Assembly (NCBI GenBank): GCA_947500775.1
Contig: CANMTD010000002.1
Coordinates: 558,001-622,000, forward strand
Origin: an uncultured Paracoccaceae bacterium
Lineage (GTDB): Bacteria > Pseudomonadota > Alphaproteobacteria > Rhodobacterales > Rhodobacteraceae
Reading direction: 5' to 3'
DNA: 64,000 nt
Made by a program: the position numbers and the translations under genes
Notes under the pieces: generated by a model
Seen by the model: the letters and a program-made list of their open reading frames with translations, nothing else
What the model was told of the DNA's origin: nothing
Databases searched by the model: none
Shown: positions 55,229 through 64,000 of the stretch, one piece after another
Layout: each line of letters begins with the position of its first letter
Numbering within the stretch: position 1 is the first letter of the stretch

Positions 55229-55256
55229 TGTCTGTCATCGTGTCAAAGGCCGGCCA

Positions 55257-57668
55257 TCAATGCGCGGTTGCACCTTGACCACCCGGATTTGCCGCCGCAA
55301 GTGCGGCCTGGGCGGCCGCCTCTTCCGCGGCTTCGTCCCATTCGATCGGCTCGGGCTCTTCGACCAGTGCCAGTTTCAGAACGTCGCTGACATGGGCCAC
55401 CGGAATGATTTCCAGCCCGTCTTTCACGTTGTCCGGAATCTCGGCCAGATCCTTTTCGTTCTCTTCCGGGATCAGCACCGTCTTGATACCGCCCCGCAGC
55501 GCGGCCAGCAGCTTTTCCTTCAGCCCGCCGATCGCCAGAACGTTGCCGCGCAATGTCACCTCGCCGGTCATGGCGATGTCCTTGCGCACCGGAATCCCGG
55601 TCAGTACCGACACGATCGAGGTGACCATGCCGACACCGGCCGATGGCCCATCCTTGGGCGTGGCCCCTTCGGGCACGTGCACGTGGATGTCGATCTTTTC
55701 GAACACGGTCGGCTTGACCCCGATATCGGGCGCAATCGAGCGCACAAAGCTGGAGGCCGCGTCGATGCTTTCCTTCATCACATCGCCCAGCTTACCGGTG
55801 GTCTTCATCCGACCCTTGCCCGGCAGTTTCAGCGCCTCAAGCGACAGCAGATCACCGCCCACGGATGTCCATGCCAGACCGGTAACTACACCGACCTGAT
55901 CATCCTGTTCGGCCAGACCATAGCGGAACCGTTTGACGCCCAGGAAATCCTCAAGATTTTCGGGGGTTACGACAACTTTCTCTTCCGCCTTGCGCACGAT
56001 CTTGGTCACCGCTTTACGGGCCAGTTTGGCGATCTCGCGTTCCAGGTTCCGCACCCCCGCCTCGCGGGTATAGGTGCGGATCATCTCTTGCAGGGCCTCA
56101 TCGGTGATTTCGAATTCGCCCTTGCGCAGCCCGTGGTTCTTGGTCTGCTTTGCAATCAGATGCTGACGCGCGATTTCGCGTTTTTCGTCTTCGGTGTAAC
56201 CGGCCAGCGAGATGATCTCCATCCGGTCCAGCAACGGCCCCGGCATGTTGTAGGAGTTCGCCGTGGTCAGGAACATCACGTTCGACAGGTCGTATTCGAC
56301 CTCAAGGTAATGGTCCACGAAGGTGCCGTTCTGTTCGGGGTCCAGAACCTCCAGCATCGCGCTGGCGGGATCGCCACGGAAATCCTGGCCCATCTTGTCG
56401 ATCTCATCCAACAAGATCAGCGGATTGGTGGTTTTCGCCTTTTTCAGCGCCTGAATGATCTTGCCCGGCATCGACCCGATATAGGTCCGGCGGTGGCCGC
56501 GAATTTCGCTTTCGTCGCGCACGCCGCCAAGGCTGATACGGATGAATTCGCGCCCCGTCGCCTTGGCAACCGATTTGCCAAGCGAGGTTTTACCGACGCC
56601 CGGAGGGCCGACAAGGCACAGAATCGGGCCTTTCAGTTTCTTGCTGCGCTGTTGCACGGCCAGATATTCGACGATGCGTTCCTTGACCTTTTCCAGACCA
56701 TAGTGATCGGCATCCAGAACGCCTTCGGCGCGGCTCAGATCCTTTTTGACGCGGGATTTGGTGCCCCACGGGATCGACAGCATCCAGTCCAGATAGTTGC
56801 GCACGACGGTCGCTTCGGCCGACATGGGCGACATGGATTTCAGCTTTTTGATCTCGCCGTCGGCCTTTTCACGCGCCTCTTTGGACAGGGCCGTGGCGGC
56901 CACGCGCTCTTCCAGCTCGGCAATCTCGTTCTGGCCTTCTTCGCCGTCGCCAAGTTCCTTCTGAATGGCCTTCATCTGCTCATTCAGATAATATTCGCGC
57001 TGGGTGCGCTCCATCTGGCTTTTGACGCGGGTCTTGATCTTTTTCTCGACCTGCAGCACCGACATTTCGCCCTGCATCAGCCCATAGATACGTTCCAGCC
57101 GTTCGGCCACGCTGAGCGTTTCCAGCAGTTCCTGTTTCTGTTCGACCTCGATGCCCAGATGACCGGCGACAAGGTCGGCCAGCTTCGCGGGTTCGCGGGT
57201 TTCAGAAACGGCTGCAAGTGCCTCTTCGGGAATGTTTTTCTTGACCTTGGCATAGCGTTCGAATTCGCTTCCGACGGACCGGATCAACGCCTCAAGCGTG
57301 GCGGGGTCGCCGGGTACTTCGGGCAGGAATTCGGCGTGCGCCTCGAAGAAATCGGGGTTTTCCACATATTCGGTAATCCGCACCCGCGATTTGCCTTCGA
57401 CCAGAACCTTGACGGTGCCGTCGGGCAGTTTCAGCAGTTGCAGAACATTGGCCAGCACACCGGCCGCATAGATACCATCCGTGGTCGGGTCATCGATGCT
57501 GGGATCGATCTGGCTGGACAGCAGGATCTGCTTGTCATCGGCCATCACCTCTTCCAAGGCACGAACCGATTTTTCACGGCCTACAAAAAGCGGCACAATC
57601 ATGTGCGGGAACACCACTATGTCACGCAGTGGCAATACGGGGTAAGATTGGCTGAGTTGCTCGTGCAT
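55257..57668 (-). CDS. lon: ATP-dependent protease Lon
   Basis: Cytoplasmic AAA+ serine protease that degrades misfolded and regulatory proteins. The 803 residues begin YPVLPLRDIVVFPHMIVPLF (substrate domain). Walker A is GPPGVGKTSLGKS and the C-terminal protease domain has PKDGPSAGVGM, with the catalytic Ser, and GGLKEKLLAALRGG, with the catalytic Lys. Start set at 57668 (MHEQLSQSYP), with AAGGAAAGAG upstream. A heat-shock promoter candidate lies at 57745-57775. Confidence 0.97.
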   Translation of the reverse strand: MHEQLSQSYPVLPLRDIVVFPHMIVPLFVGREKSVRALEEVMADDKQILLSSQIDPSIDDPTTDGIYAAGVLANVLQLLKLPDGTVKVLVEGKSRVRITEYVENPDFFEAHAEFLPEVPGDPATLEALIRSVGSEFERYAKVKKNIPEEALAAVSETREPAKLADLVAGHLGIEVEQKQELLETLSVAERLERIYGLMQGEMSVLQVEKKIKTRVKSQMERTQREYYLNEQMKAIQKELGDGEEGQNEIAELEERVAATALSKEAREKADGEIKKLKSMSPMSAEATVVRNYLDWMLSIPWGTKSRVKKDLSRAEGVLDADHYGLEKVKERIVEYLAVQQRSKKLKGPILCLVGPPGVGKTSLGKSVAKATGREFIRISLGGVRDESEIRGHRRTYIGSMPGKIIQALKKAKTTNPLILLDEIDKMGQDFRGDPASAMLEVLDPEQNGTFVDHYLEVEYDLSNVMFLTTANSYNMPGPLLDRMEIISLAGYTEDEKREIARQHLIAKQTKNHGLRKGEFEITDEALQEMIRTYTREAGVRNLEREIAKLARKAVTKIVRKAEEKVVVTPENLEDFLGVKRFRYGLAEQDDQVGVVTGLAWTSVGGDLLSLEALKLPGKGRMKTTGKLGDVMKESIDAASSFVRSIAPDIGVKPTVFEKIDIHVHVPEGATPKDGPSAGVGMVTSIVSVLTGIPVRKDIAMTGEVTLRGNVLAIGGLKEKLLAALRGGIKTVLIPEENEKDLAEIPDNVKDGLEIIPVAHVSDVLKLALVEEPEPIEWDEAAEEAAAQAALAAANPGGQGATAH

Positions 57669-57744
57669 TCTCTTTCCTTGATATTGGCAAGAGGGCATTG
57701 GCCCCGAAACCGGCAGCGCGGTCGCCCTCTCCTCTCATGGCTTC

Positions 57745-57775
57745 ATAATTGGGGGGTGATGTCCCCTCTTTCAAC
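57745..57775 (-). promoter_or_regulatory. Probable sigma-32 (RpoH) promoter of lon
   Basis: On the minus strand GTTGAAA (57769-57775), a 14-base spacer and CCCCAATTAT (57745-57754) closely follow the sigma-32 pattern CTTGAAA-N11-16-CCCCATNT. It is 76 bases from the lon start. Confidence 0.6.
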
Positions 57776-57986
57776 CATGGCCTGTTGCTCTTGCGCGCAG
57801 TCTGCCTTCTGCAACAGACCGGGGCAAGTCATGATCTGTCGTGCTTTCGGTAAAAATTAACAGCAATTGATACTGCGGACCGCCCCTGTTCAAATGATAC
57901 CTCTATTTAACGCCTTTCCTGCCAAATTCTTACCTCTTTTGGGCAATACTAAGGACCTTGGGTGACGATTTATGATTGAGGCGAGT

Positions 57987-58841
57987 ATGAAGTCCCTGCA
58001 AAGACGTATCTTCCGAGAACGGCGTCGACTGATCATTGTTGCAGTGCTGTGTGCACTGGCCGGTTATATCATGTTTCTGAATGATACGCGGCATGTCATG
58101 GCCTTTCCGATGCCAACGGTTGCCAGCGTGGCATTCGGCGTCGGGTTCAGCCTGGTTGCGCTTGTGGTCTGCCTGATCCAGCCGTCGTTCAGATTTGCGG
58201 CCGAAATTCTGGGACTGACCCTGTTCCTATACGCGCTGATCTCGGCCTATGTGCCGTCCATCTCTCTGGAAAGCGCGCCGATACCGGTGCTGATCATGAT
58301 CATGTTCATGATCGCCGCCCAGACGCTGTATCATCTGATTTACGGGTCCTGGTCGGACAAATTCATGCGCCAAAAGCTTCATGTGGACCGGGCCACCGCC
58401 CTGTCGGCGCTGGATCGTCAGGATCTGTGGCTGAATTTCTACCCCGACCCGCGCAACGTCGAGAACTATTTTGACCAGACCGTCGAAGAGATGGGGTTTG
58501 TCGATGACGAACGGGATATGATCCACATCGTCAACCGGTTCCGGGACGGGCTGTTCCGCGAGGTCGTGGCCCAGTTCGATCAGGTCAAACCGGGCTGGTC
58601 GTTCCGCTATGAATACGAGGTACTGGGCGCCGAGGAAATCGCCAATACGCAGACCCCCAGCTATACGCTGGTGCTGGAACCGCGCGGCGACGACACCGCC
58701 ATTCACGTCCGCTGGGAACGCCACAATTACCCGACCCGCAAGGCAATGATGCATTGGATCGACGATTGGGCAGGACGGCGTGTGGATTGCGCCATCGCGG
58801 TTGCCGAAACCCGTGAATATACCGACCCCGTGTACGCGTAG
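57987..58841 (+). CDS. Four-span membrane protein, hypothetical
   Basis: Protein of 284 residues not recognised. Four hydrophobic segments lie in the first about 125 residues (RLIIVAVLCALAGYIMF, VAFGVGFSLVALVVCLI, ILGLTLFLYALISAYVP, IPVLIMIMFMIAAQTLYHLI). A soluble domain of about 155 residues follows, with LWLNFYPDPRNVENYFDQTV and MIHIVNRFRDG. Start set at 57987 (MKSLQRRIF) with GAGG 5 bases upstream; an ATG at 57972 is an alternative. Divergent from lon. Confidence 0.65.
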   Translation: MKSLQRRIFRERRRLIIVAVLCALAGYIMFLNDTRHVMAFPMPTVASVAFGVGFSLVALVVCLIQPSFRFAAEILGLTLFLYALISAYVPSISLESAPIPVLIMIMFMIAAQTLYHLIYGSWSDKFMRQKLHVDRATALSALDRQDLWLNFYPDPRNVENYFDQTVEEMGFVDDERDMIHIVNRFRDGLFREVVAQFDQVKPGWSFRYEYEVLGAEEIANTQTPSYTLVLEPRGDDTAIHVRWERHNYPTRKAMMHWIDDWAGRRVDCAIAVAETREYTDPVYA

Positions 58842-59051
58842 AACATCGAATAGCCTTGACCGCCCCGTCAGGTATCTGAGCCAGTGGCCGCTGTGAGCCC
58901 ATACTAACCGGTGCTGCGCGCTGCATGAATGACTACTCCATTTCTAACACGGTCAAAAGGTGTCGGCATACTCCCTGTATTTTTTCGTGAGTGAGAACGA
59001 TGGGGAATGTCATCAAGAATTCGTAGCTAAATAGATCTAAGTGGATCAACT

Positions 59052-59909
59052 TCAAGCCTTTTTGCATATATAGAGCGCAATATACGGCGGCATGTTATTG
59101 TGTGGTTGCCCGCCGCCAGCGGCGGAAGTTGGATCGCCGTGACCATTTGCCGGACGCGTATAGGAGTATCCGCTTCCGCCACCTTCGCCTCGGATGAAAA
59201 CGCCCATAGAGTGCTGGTGGTTTGGCATCTCATCTTTCGTCAATGTATGAGTTTCTGAACCGCCGGTCCGTCGAAATCCATATGTATCATTGCTACCTCG
59301 AACCGCCCCTACAATTGTGCGGCCACGCAGTTCGCTCCCCAAGTCAACCCAACCTGTCGGACATCCCGCAGGCCTATCGAATGCCGCGACAAAGCCGGCG
59401 GGTATAGTGAGCTGCTGCGAAATATCTACGATGTTAGATTCTGACAATTCATCCAAAAGCGGCTTCAAACTTCCGCGCACTTCCTCAGTTAGCTGCCCTC
59501 TAAGGTATTGGTCCACCTCTGTCTTCGCTTGAGAAAGCGTGCTTTCGGAAGACGACGTTATCTCTTCCCGGGCTGTATTACCTGCTCTCTCGGCCGCTAA
59601 GCCAATTGATGCAATAGCGCTTGAAGTGGCCGCTTCGGTTTTGTCATTAATCTCATTGATCAACCGACTGGCGCGCTGATCCACAAGCCCATCCATTTTC
59701 TGGATTAGGGCTTTGTCGATCCCGTGCTGAAGAATGCTTGCGTCCAGTTGTCGCCCGAGAAACCACGTTCCAACAGTAACGGCCAGCAATAGACCTGCTC
59801 CGCCAACGACTGCGGCGTTACGATACAAATTCTGGATATATTCTCGATGCGCCTGAATATCCTCAGTCAACAGCTTAAGAACATCGACGTCTCTATCTGG
59901 GTCAGCCAT
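59052..59909 (-). CDS. Membrane-anchored protein with phage tail-collar-like C-terminal domain
   Basis: Protein of 285 residues. Start set at 59909 (MADPDRDVDVLKL), preceded by GGAGAGAG. One membrane segment (about residues 34-51, AAVVGGAGLLLAVTVGTWFL) is followed by a Glu/Lys/Asp-rich, probably coiled-coil stretch (about 60-150). The C-terminal domain has SELRGRTIVGAVRG, GGSETHTLTKDEMPNHQHS and MPPYIALYICKKA, the pattern of phage tail-collar and microcystin-dependent-protein domains. Its DNA is AT-richer than its neighbours. No phage genes surround it. It probably displays a receptor-binding domain from the inner membrane; role unknown. Confidence 0.7.
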   Translation of the reverse strand: MADPDRDVDVLKLLTEDIQAHREYIQNLYRNAAVVGGAGLLLAVTVGTWFLGRQLDASILQHGIDKALIQKMDGLVDQRASRLINEINDKTEAATSSAIASIGLAAERAGNTAREEITSSSESTLSQAKTEVDQYLRGQLTEEVRGSLKPLLDELSESNIVDISQQLTIPAGFVAAFDRPAGCPTGWVDLGSELRGRTIVGAVRGSNDTYGFRRTGGSETHTLTKDEMPNHQHSMGVFIRGEGGGSGYSYTRPANGHGDPTSAAGGGQPHNNMPPYIALYICKKA

Positions 59910-60151
59910 TTTTGGTCTCTCTCCAACGATGATTTTGATAACTTGCATGTTCTGAATAAATGGGGCGAACAAAATCATTGTAGCAGACATTGTCGAACCA
60001 CGTGGGAAAGGCTGCTCTGTCCCGCACAATAGACATTAGGCCAAATTTGCTTGGCGTTTGGGCCAACAAGGATTGAAACTTCGCGTTCGATATTCCGGAA
60101 ATTCACTGCTTTGTGTCAATGATGGCGGGATCACGCGATGCCTGAGGCGCC

Positions 60152-61282
60152 CTAGATCGGGTCGATATCTCCCTGTGCGCGCTGGCGGTGGAATTCGGCC
60201 TGGAACCCGGCGAAATCACCTTCGGCAATCGCAGCGCGCATTCCGGCCATCAGTTCCTGATAATAATGCAGGTTGTGCCACGTCAGCAGCATGCCGGAAA
60301 TCATTTCCTGCGACCGGAACACGTGGTGTAGATAGGCGCGGGAATAGTTGGAACAGGCGGGACATGTGCAGGCCTCGTCCAGCGGGCGCGGGTCGTCCTG
60401 ATGGCGGGCGTTCTTGATGTTCACGACGCCGTGGCGGGTGAACACCTGCCCCGTGCGCCCCGACCGCGAAGGCAACACGCAGTCCATCATGTCAATCCCG
60501 CGCGCCACGGCGCCCACGATATCATCGGGCTTGCCCACCCCCATCAGATACCGCGGTTTGTCGGTCGGCAGCATGTCGGGGGCGTAGTCCAGAACGCTGA
60601 ACATCGCCTCCTGCCCCTCGCCCACGGCCAGCCCGCCGACGGCATACCCGTCAAAGCCGATCCCGGTCAGCTTTTCGGCGCTTTCGGCGCGCAGCTCCTG
60701 CGTCACCCCGCCCTGCATGATGCCGAACAGCGCATGGCCGGGGCGGTCGCCGAACGCCTGTTTCGACCGTTCGGCCCACCGCATCGACATGCGCATGCTT
60801 TTGGCCACCTCGTCGTCACTGGCCGGCAGTGCCGGGCATTCGTCGAAACACATCACGATATCGCTGCCCAGCAGGCGCTGAATCTCCATGCTGCGTTCGG
60901 GCGTCAACTCGTGCCTGGACCCGTCGATATGGGATTTGAAGGTCACGCCCTTTTCGGTCAGCTTGCGCAGCCCGGCCAGGCTCATGACCTGAAACCCGCC
61001 GCTGTCGGTCAGAATGGGCTTGGACCAGTTCATGAACTTGTGCAGCCCGCCCAGCCGGTCGATCCGTTCGGCGGTGGGCCGCAGCATCAGGTGATAGGTG
61101 TTGCCCAACAGGATATCGGCGCCGGTCGCGGCCACGCTTTCGGGCAGCATCGCCTTGACGGTGGCCGCCGTGCCCACGGGCATGAAGGCCGGGGTCCGGA
61201 TATCTCCGCGCGGGGTGGAAATGACACCTGTGCGCGCTTTTCCGTCCCGTGCCGTCACATCAAAGTTGAAACGATCCGCCAT
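60152..61282 (-). CDS. tgt: tRNA-guanine transglycosylase
   Basis: Exchanges guanine 34 for preQ1 in queuosine tRNAs. The 376 residues include [18 protein letters not shown] and the catalytic Asp segment [14 protein letters not shown]. The zinc site is [17 protein letters not shown]. Start set at 61282 (MADRFNFDV), with AGGAA upstream. Single gene, convergent with the tail-collar region. Confidence 0.96.
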   Translation of the reverse strand: MADRFNFDVTARDGKARTGVISTPRGDIRTPAFMPVGTAATVKAMLPESVAATGADILLGNTYHLMLRPTAERIDRLGGLHKFMNWSKPILTDSGGFQVMSLAGLRKLTEKGVTFKSHIDGSRHELTPERSMEIQRLLGSDIVMCFDECPALPASDDEVAKSMRMSMRWAERSKQAFGDRPGHALFGIMQGGVTQELRAESAEKLTGIGFDGYAVGGLAVGEGQEAMFSVLDYAPDMLPTDKPRYLMGVGKPDDIVGAVARGIDMMDCVLPSRSGRTGQVFTRHGVVNIKNARHQDDPRPLDEACTCPACSNYSRAYLHHVFRSQEMISGMLLTWHNLHYYQELMAGMRAAIAEGDFAGFQAEFHRQRAQGDIDPI

Positions 61283-61353
61283 TTCTGTTCCTGCCAGCAG
61301 TAAGTTGAGGGATCGGTATAGGTGATTCCGCATGGATTCCAAGGAGAGACGGC

Positions 61354-62769
61354 ATGAACGACGGTATCCAGTCCGAGACTGTTGATTTTCGCCTGGGCTG
61401 GGAAGAATGGGTCGCCCTGCCCGATCTGGGCCTGCCCGCGCTGAAGGCCAAGATCGACACCGGGGCCAAAACCTCGGCGCTGCATGCGTTCGACATCGAA
61501 CCCTTCGGCCCCGCCGGCCGCCCGCGCGTGCGCTTTGCCATCCATCCGATTCCGGGGCGGCAGGATCTGACGATCCCCTGTTCCGCCGAAATCGTCGACC
61601 GGCGCGAGGTGACCTCGTCCAACGGCGAGGCCGAATTGCGGTATGTGATCCGCAGCGACATGGCGGTGGGCGGGCGGCGCTGGCCGATCGAGATCACGCT
61701 GACCGACCGCGGCGCCATGGCGTATCGGATGCTGCTGGGCCGTCAGGCCTTTGCCGAAGATGTGGTGATCAGCCCCGGCGAAAGCTTTTGCCAGCCGCAG
61801 CTCAACTATGACGTCTATCATTCCCGCGCGGTGCGCGAGGTAGCCCCGGCGCGCACCCTGCGGGTGGCCGTGCTTAGCCGCGAGGAACATAATTATTCGA
61901 CCCGCCGTCTGGTCGCCGAAGGCGAAGCGCGCGGTCACGTGGTCGAGGTGATCGACACCACCCGCTGTTACATGGCGATCAACGCGCTGGCCCCCGAGGT
62001 GCATTACGACGGCGCGCGCCTGCCCCGCTTTGACGCGATCATCCCCCGGATCGGCGCCTCGATCACGCCATATGGCACGGCGGTGGTGCGGCAGTTCGAA
62101 ACCATCGGCACCTATTGCGTCAATGGCTCGGACGGGATCACCGCCAGCCGCGACAAATTGCAGGCCCATCAGATCCTGTCGCGCCACCGGATCGGCATGC
62201 CCACCACCACCTTCGCCGCCTCGCCCAAGGACACCAGCAACCTGATCAGCCTTGTCGGCGGCGCGCCGCTGATCGTGAAGCTGCTGGAAAGCACCCAGGG
62301 CAAGGGCGTGGTGCTGGCCGAAACCAAAAAGGCCGCGGAATCGGTGATTTCCGCCTTTCGCGGGCTGAAGGCCAGCTTTCTGGTGCAGCATTTCGTGAAG
62401 GAAGCGGCGGGCGAGGATATCCGCTGTCTGGTGATCGGCGGCAAGGTCGTGGCCGCCATGCGCCGCAAGGCCGAAGCGGGCGAGTTCCGGTCGAACCTGC
62501 ATCAGGGCGGCAGCGCCACATCGGTCCGCATCACCAAGGCCGAACGCGAAGCCGCCGTCAAAGCCGCCCGCGCCTTTCGCCTGAACATGGCCGGGGTCGA
62601 TCTGTTGCGGTCCGACGACGGCCCCAAGGTGCTGGAGGTCAATTCATCCCCCGGGATCGAAGGCATCGAAAAGGCCAGCAAGAAAAACATCGCGGCGCTG
62701 TTGTTCGATGACATCGAAAAACGCGTGCGCCCCCTGCCCGCGCGCAAACGCGGCCCCGCCGCGTCATAG
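61354..62769 (+). CDS. RimB-RimK-like fusion: retropepsin-like protease plus ATP-grasp ligase
   Basis: Protein of 471 residues with two modules. Residues about 15-150 are a retropepsin-like domain with the aspartyl motif [15 protein letters not shown], as in RimB-type proteins. Residues about 170-460 are an ATP-grasp ligase of the RimK group ([48 protein letters not shown]). RimK adds glutamates to ribosomal protein S6. Here both modules sit in one chain; the usual separate order is common elsewhere. The Asp-Thr-Gly suggests a peptidase that could trim the product. rpsF lies elsewhere in this window. Confidence 0.82.
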   Translation: MNDGIQSETVDFRLGWEEWVALPDLGLPALKAKIDTGAKTSALHAFDIEPFGPAGRPRVRFAIHPIPGRQDLTIPCSAEIVDRREVTSSNGEAELRYVIRSDMAVGGRRWPIEITLTDRGAMAYRMLLGRQAFAEDVVISPGESFCQPQLNYDVYHSRAVREVAPARTLRVAVLSREEHNYSTRRLVAEGEARGHVVEVIDTTRCYMAINALAPEVHYDGARLPRFDAIIPRIGASITPYGTAVVRQFETIGTYCVNGSDGITASRDKLQAHQILSRHRIGMPTTTFAASPKDTSNLISLVGGAPLIVKLLESTQGKGVVLAETKKAAESVISAFRGLKASFLVQHFVKEAAGEDIRCLVIGGKVVAAMRRKAEAGEFRSNLHQGGSATSVRITKAEREAAVKAARAFRLNMAGVDLLRSDDGPKVLEVNSSPGIEGIEKASKKNIAALLFDDIEKRVRPLPARKRGPAAS

Positions 62770-62831
62770 CGCCTCTGGACGGGGGCGCACATAATCCCTA
62801 TATCTTTGGTCGGATATAAGGACACAGACCG

Positions 62832-63194
62832 ATGACTGAACACGGCCAGCCGCTGGAGGGGACACCCCTCATCAAACCATCCTCAACCGATCATCCGATG
62901 TATGACCGGGTGGTCGAGGCTTGTCGCACGGTCTATGACCCCGAAATTCCGGTGAATATCTACGATCTGGGGCTGATCTATACCATCGAGATCAACGACG
63001 AAAACGAAGTTGCCATCATGATGTCCCTGACCGCGCCGGGCTGTCCCGTCGCCGGCGAAATGCCCGGCTGGCTGGCCGAAGCGGTGGAACCGCTGGACGG
63101 GATCAAACAGGTCGATGTCCAACTGGTGTGGGAACCGCCCTGGGGGATGGACATGATGTCCGATGAGGCCCGGCTGGAACTGGGCTTTATGTGA
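62832..63194 (+). CDS. SufT-like (DUF59/MIP18) Fe-S cluster assembly protein
   Basis: Protein of 120 residues with the MIP18-family motif VYDPEIPVNIYDLGLIYTIE and the conserved Cys in LTAPGCPVAGEMPGW. SufT-type proteins help mature Fe-S proteins. The remaining suf genes are not in the window. Confidence 0.88.
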   Translation: MTEHGQPLEGTPLIKPSSTDHPMYDRVVEACRTVYDPEIPVNIYDLGLIYTIEINDENEVAIMMSLTAPGCPVAGEMPGWLAEAVEPLDGIKQVDVQLVWEPPWGMDMMSDEARLELGFM

Positions 63195-63200
63195 CTTCTT

Positions 63201-63249
63201 GGCAAGTGATTTAACTTGCCTTTTAATTATGCAATCAAATAAACTTGCA
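63201..63249. repeat. Clustered GCAAGT-type inverted repeats upstream of the SatD-like gene
   Basis: GGCAAGT (63201-63207) and ACTTGCC (63214-63220) form one inverted repeat followed by TTTTAATT, which could be a terminator for the sufT-like gene. TGCAA (63230-63234) and TTGCA (63245-63249) form a second pair right before the SatD-like gene. The repeated ACTTGC half-sites could be operators for a helix-turn-helix protein. Confidence 0.5.
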
Positions 63250-63289
63250 TCACCGCCACCCGCGCGCCATTATGCCGTTGGAGGTGACA

Positions 63290-63919
63290 ATGTCTCAGAA
63301 CCTTACAGTACTGACGGGTGATCTGATCAAATCAACCGATTTGCCGGATGGTCAAATCAACATCGCCATGACGGTCTTGCAAGGCGCAGCTCTGGACATC
63401 TCTGCCTGGCAAAACAGAACGCCCAACCCCTGCTTTACCCGCTTTCGCGGCGATGGCTGGCAAATGTTGCTTCACAATGCTGCGCTTGCCCCGCGTGCGG
63501 CGATTTATCTGCGGGCCGCATTGACAGCAGAGGGCAAGGATTTTGGCACACGCATTGCCATTGCCTCGGGGCAAGGCACCGTCCCCGCCGATCATGACCT
63601 GAACCGCGCCACTGGCCCTGCCTTCGTCGAGTCGGGCCGCGCATTGGACGGGCTCAAGGGGCGGACAACTCTAACCTGGGCCGAGGGGGGCGCTGTTGGA
63701 GCATTTGTTCGGCTGGCCGATCATCTTAGCACCGGCTGGACGCCCGCACAGGCCCGCGCAATACGTGAAATGCTGCCGCCTGTTCCAAAGACACACACCA
63801 AGGTATCCTTGGCCCTCAACATCTCGCGGCAGGCTGTCGATCAGGCGTTGGCCAGCGCCGGATATCACGCCTTGAACGATGCTTTGACCCTTTTAGAAAC
63901 CGAAATGCAGCCCCATTAG
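63290..63919 (+). CDS. SatD-like protein with C-terminal helix-turn-helix
   Basis: Protein of 209 residues. Start set at 63290 (MSQNLTVLTGDLIKST), preceded by GGAGGTGACA. The N-terminal TGDLIKST and CFTRFRGDGWQMLL recall the SatD family. The end reads VSLALNISRQAVDQALASAG, a likely helix-turn-helix. SatD genes often precede a DUF3307 membrane protein gene, as the next reading frame suggests. Role in stress or DNA processes is not known. Confidence 0.65.
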   Translation: MSQNLTVLTGDLIKSTDLPDGQINIAMTVLQGAALDISAWQNRTPNPCFTRFRGDGWQMLLHNAALAPRAAIYLRAALTAEGKDFGTRIAIASGQGTVPADHDLNRATGPAFVESGRALDGLKGRTTLTWAEGGAVGAFVRLADHLSTGWTPAQARAIREMLPPVPKTHTKVSLALNISRQAVDQALASAGYHALNDALTLLETEMQPH

Positions 63920-63972
63920 CCTGCCTTTTGCAAAAGCAACCCAATGCGCCTGCGTAGCAAAGAGAAAACCCG

Positions 63973-64000
63973 ATGATCGAAACCGCCACCGCGCTTTTGT
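63973..64000 (+). CDS. Start of a possible DUF3307 membrane protein (cut by window end)
   Basis: ATG at 63973, with AGAG upstream, reads MIETATALL before the window ends. Only nine residues are visible. The position behind a SatD-like gene and the hydrophobic start agree with DUF3307, but this is a guess from context. Confidence 0.3.

Noticed and set aside
54819-57860. Plus-strand open frame of about 1000 codons opposite lon and HU
   Set aside because: It is antisense to lon, which has complete family motifs; the length comes from high GC and few stop codons in that frame.
58842-60151. Prophage remnant hypothesis
   Set aside because: Only one gene with a tail-collar-like domain is present; no integrase, capsid or terminase motifs and no att-like repeats were found.
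61255-62502. Minus-strand open frame of 415 codons opposite the RimK-like gene
   Set aside because: Shadow of the fusion gene; composition does not look like protein.

Overview
The window is high-GC, gene-dense DNA from an alphaproteobacterium, most likely a marine Rhodobacteraceae/Roseobacter-group organism. The assignment rests on gene families and layout: an Entner-Doudoroff zwf-pgl-pgi operon, an Anbu-type proteasome-like operon, VPLPA-CTERM surface proteins, a Hint_2-domain protein, rplI with a long acidic tail, and Tat genes followed by a DUF815 ATPase. It looks chromosomal. There are no rRNA genes, insertion sequences, CRISPR arrays or intact prophage. One tRNA gene (Val, CAC) is present.

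Layout. 1-2170: end of moaA, then an accessory patch with an S74-chaperone-type lipoprotein and a VPLPA-CTERM protein. 2361-6501: histidine phosphatase, SDR, and surE-pcm-nlpD-like lipoprotein. 6511-11783: sigma factor with a SnoaL-like secreted protein, DUF815 ATPase, tatC/B/A, lone FbpC-type ABC ATPase. 11934-18792: atypical SDR, Hint protein, orphan ParA, prfC, a second VPLPA-type protein, RhlE-like helicase. 18864-22627: zwf-pgl-pgi. 22759-27275: HNH protein, two unrecognised small genes, glycosyltransferase, YceI protein, membrane protein. 27522-28780: rpsF-rpsR-rplI with a probable S6:S18 leader. 28977-31663: XRE/DUF2975 pair, glycine-zipper lipoprotein, tadA, rluB-type synthase. 31729-38190: a membrane-stress-like cluster (TerC, a 27-residue membrane peptide, XpaC-like, TelA, DUF2927 lipoprotein, SPFH-GYF_2, zinc-ribbon membrane protein). 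38229-39227: hsp20 and dtd around an FNR-type box. 39324-43273: ATP-grasp, alpha-E, transglutaminase and Anbu. 43381-53169: DMT transporter, eno, anmK, tyrS, a repeat-rich VPLPA-CTERM protein, two cyclophilins, pgk, class I fba. 53420-57668: a DUF1097-GFA fusion, tRNA-Val, HU, lon. 57987-64000: membrane protein, a membrane-anchored tail-collar protein, tgt, a RimB-RimK-like fusion, sufT-like gene, SatD-like gene and the start of a possible DUF3307 gene.

How the genes fit together. Central carbon metabolism is spread over three loci (zwf-pgl-pgi, eno, pgk/fba). The same palindrome, close to TGTTAGCGCTAACA, lies just before zwf and just upstream of the eno and fba promoters. That arrangement suits one LacI-family regulator of the CceR type, repressing the Entner-Doudoroff genes and activating gluconeogenic ones. 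The most promising poorly described assemblies are the TerC-to-zinc-ribbon cluster, the Anbu operon, the DUF1097-GFA fusion, and two host proteins carrying phage-tail-fibre-type domains (460-1116 and 59052-59909).

Limits: all calls come from reading the sequence and recalled family motifs; no database search was run. Several starts were moved inward from the longest open frame to a codon with a better ribosome-binding site, as stated in each entry.
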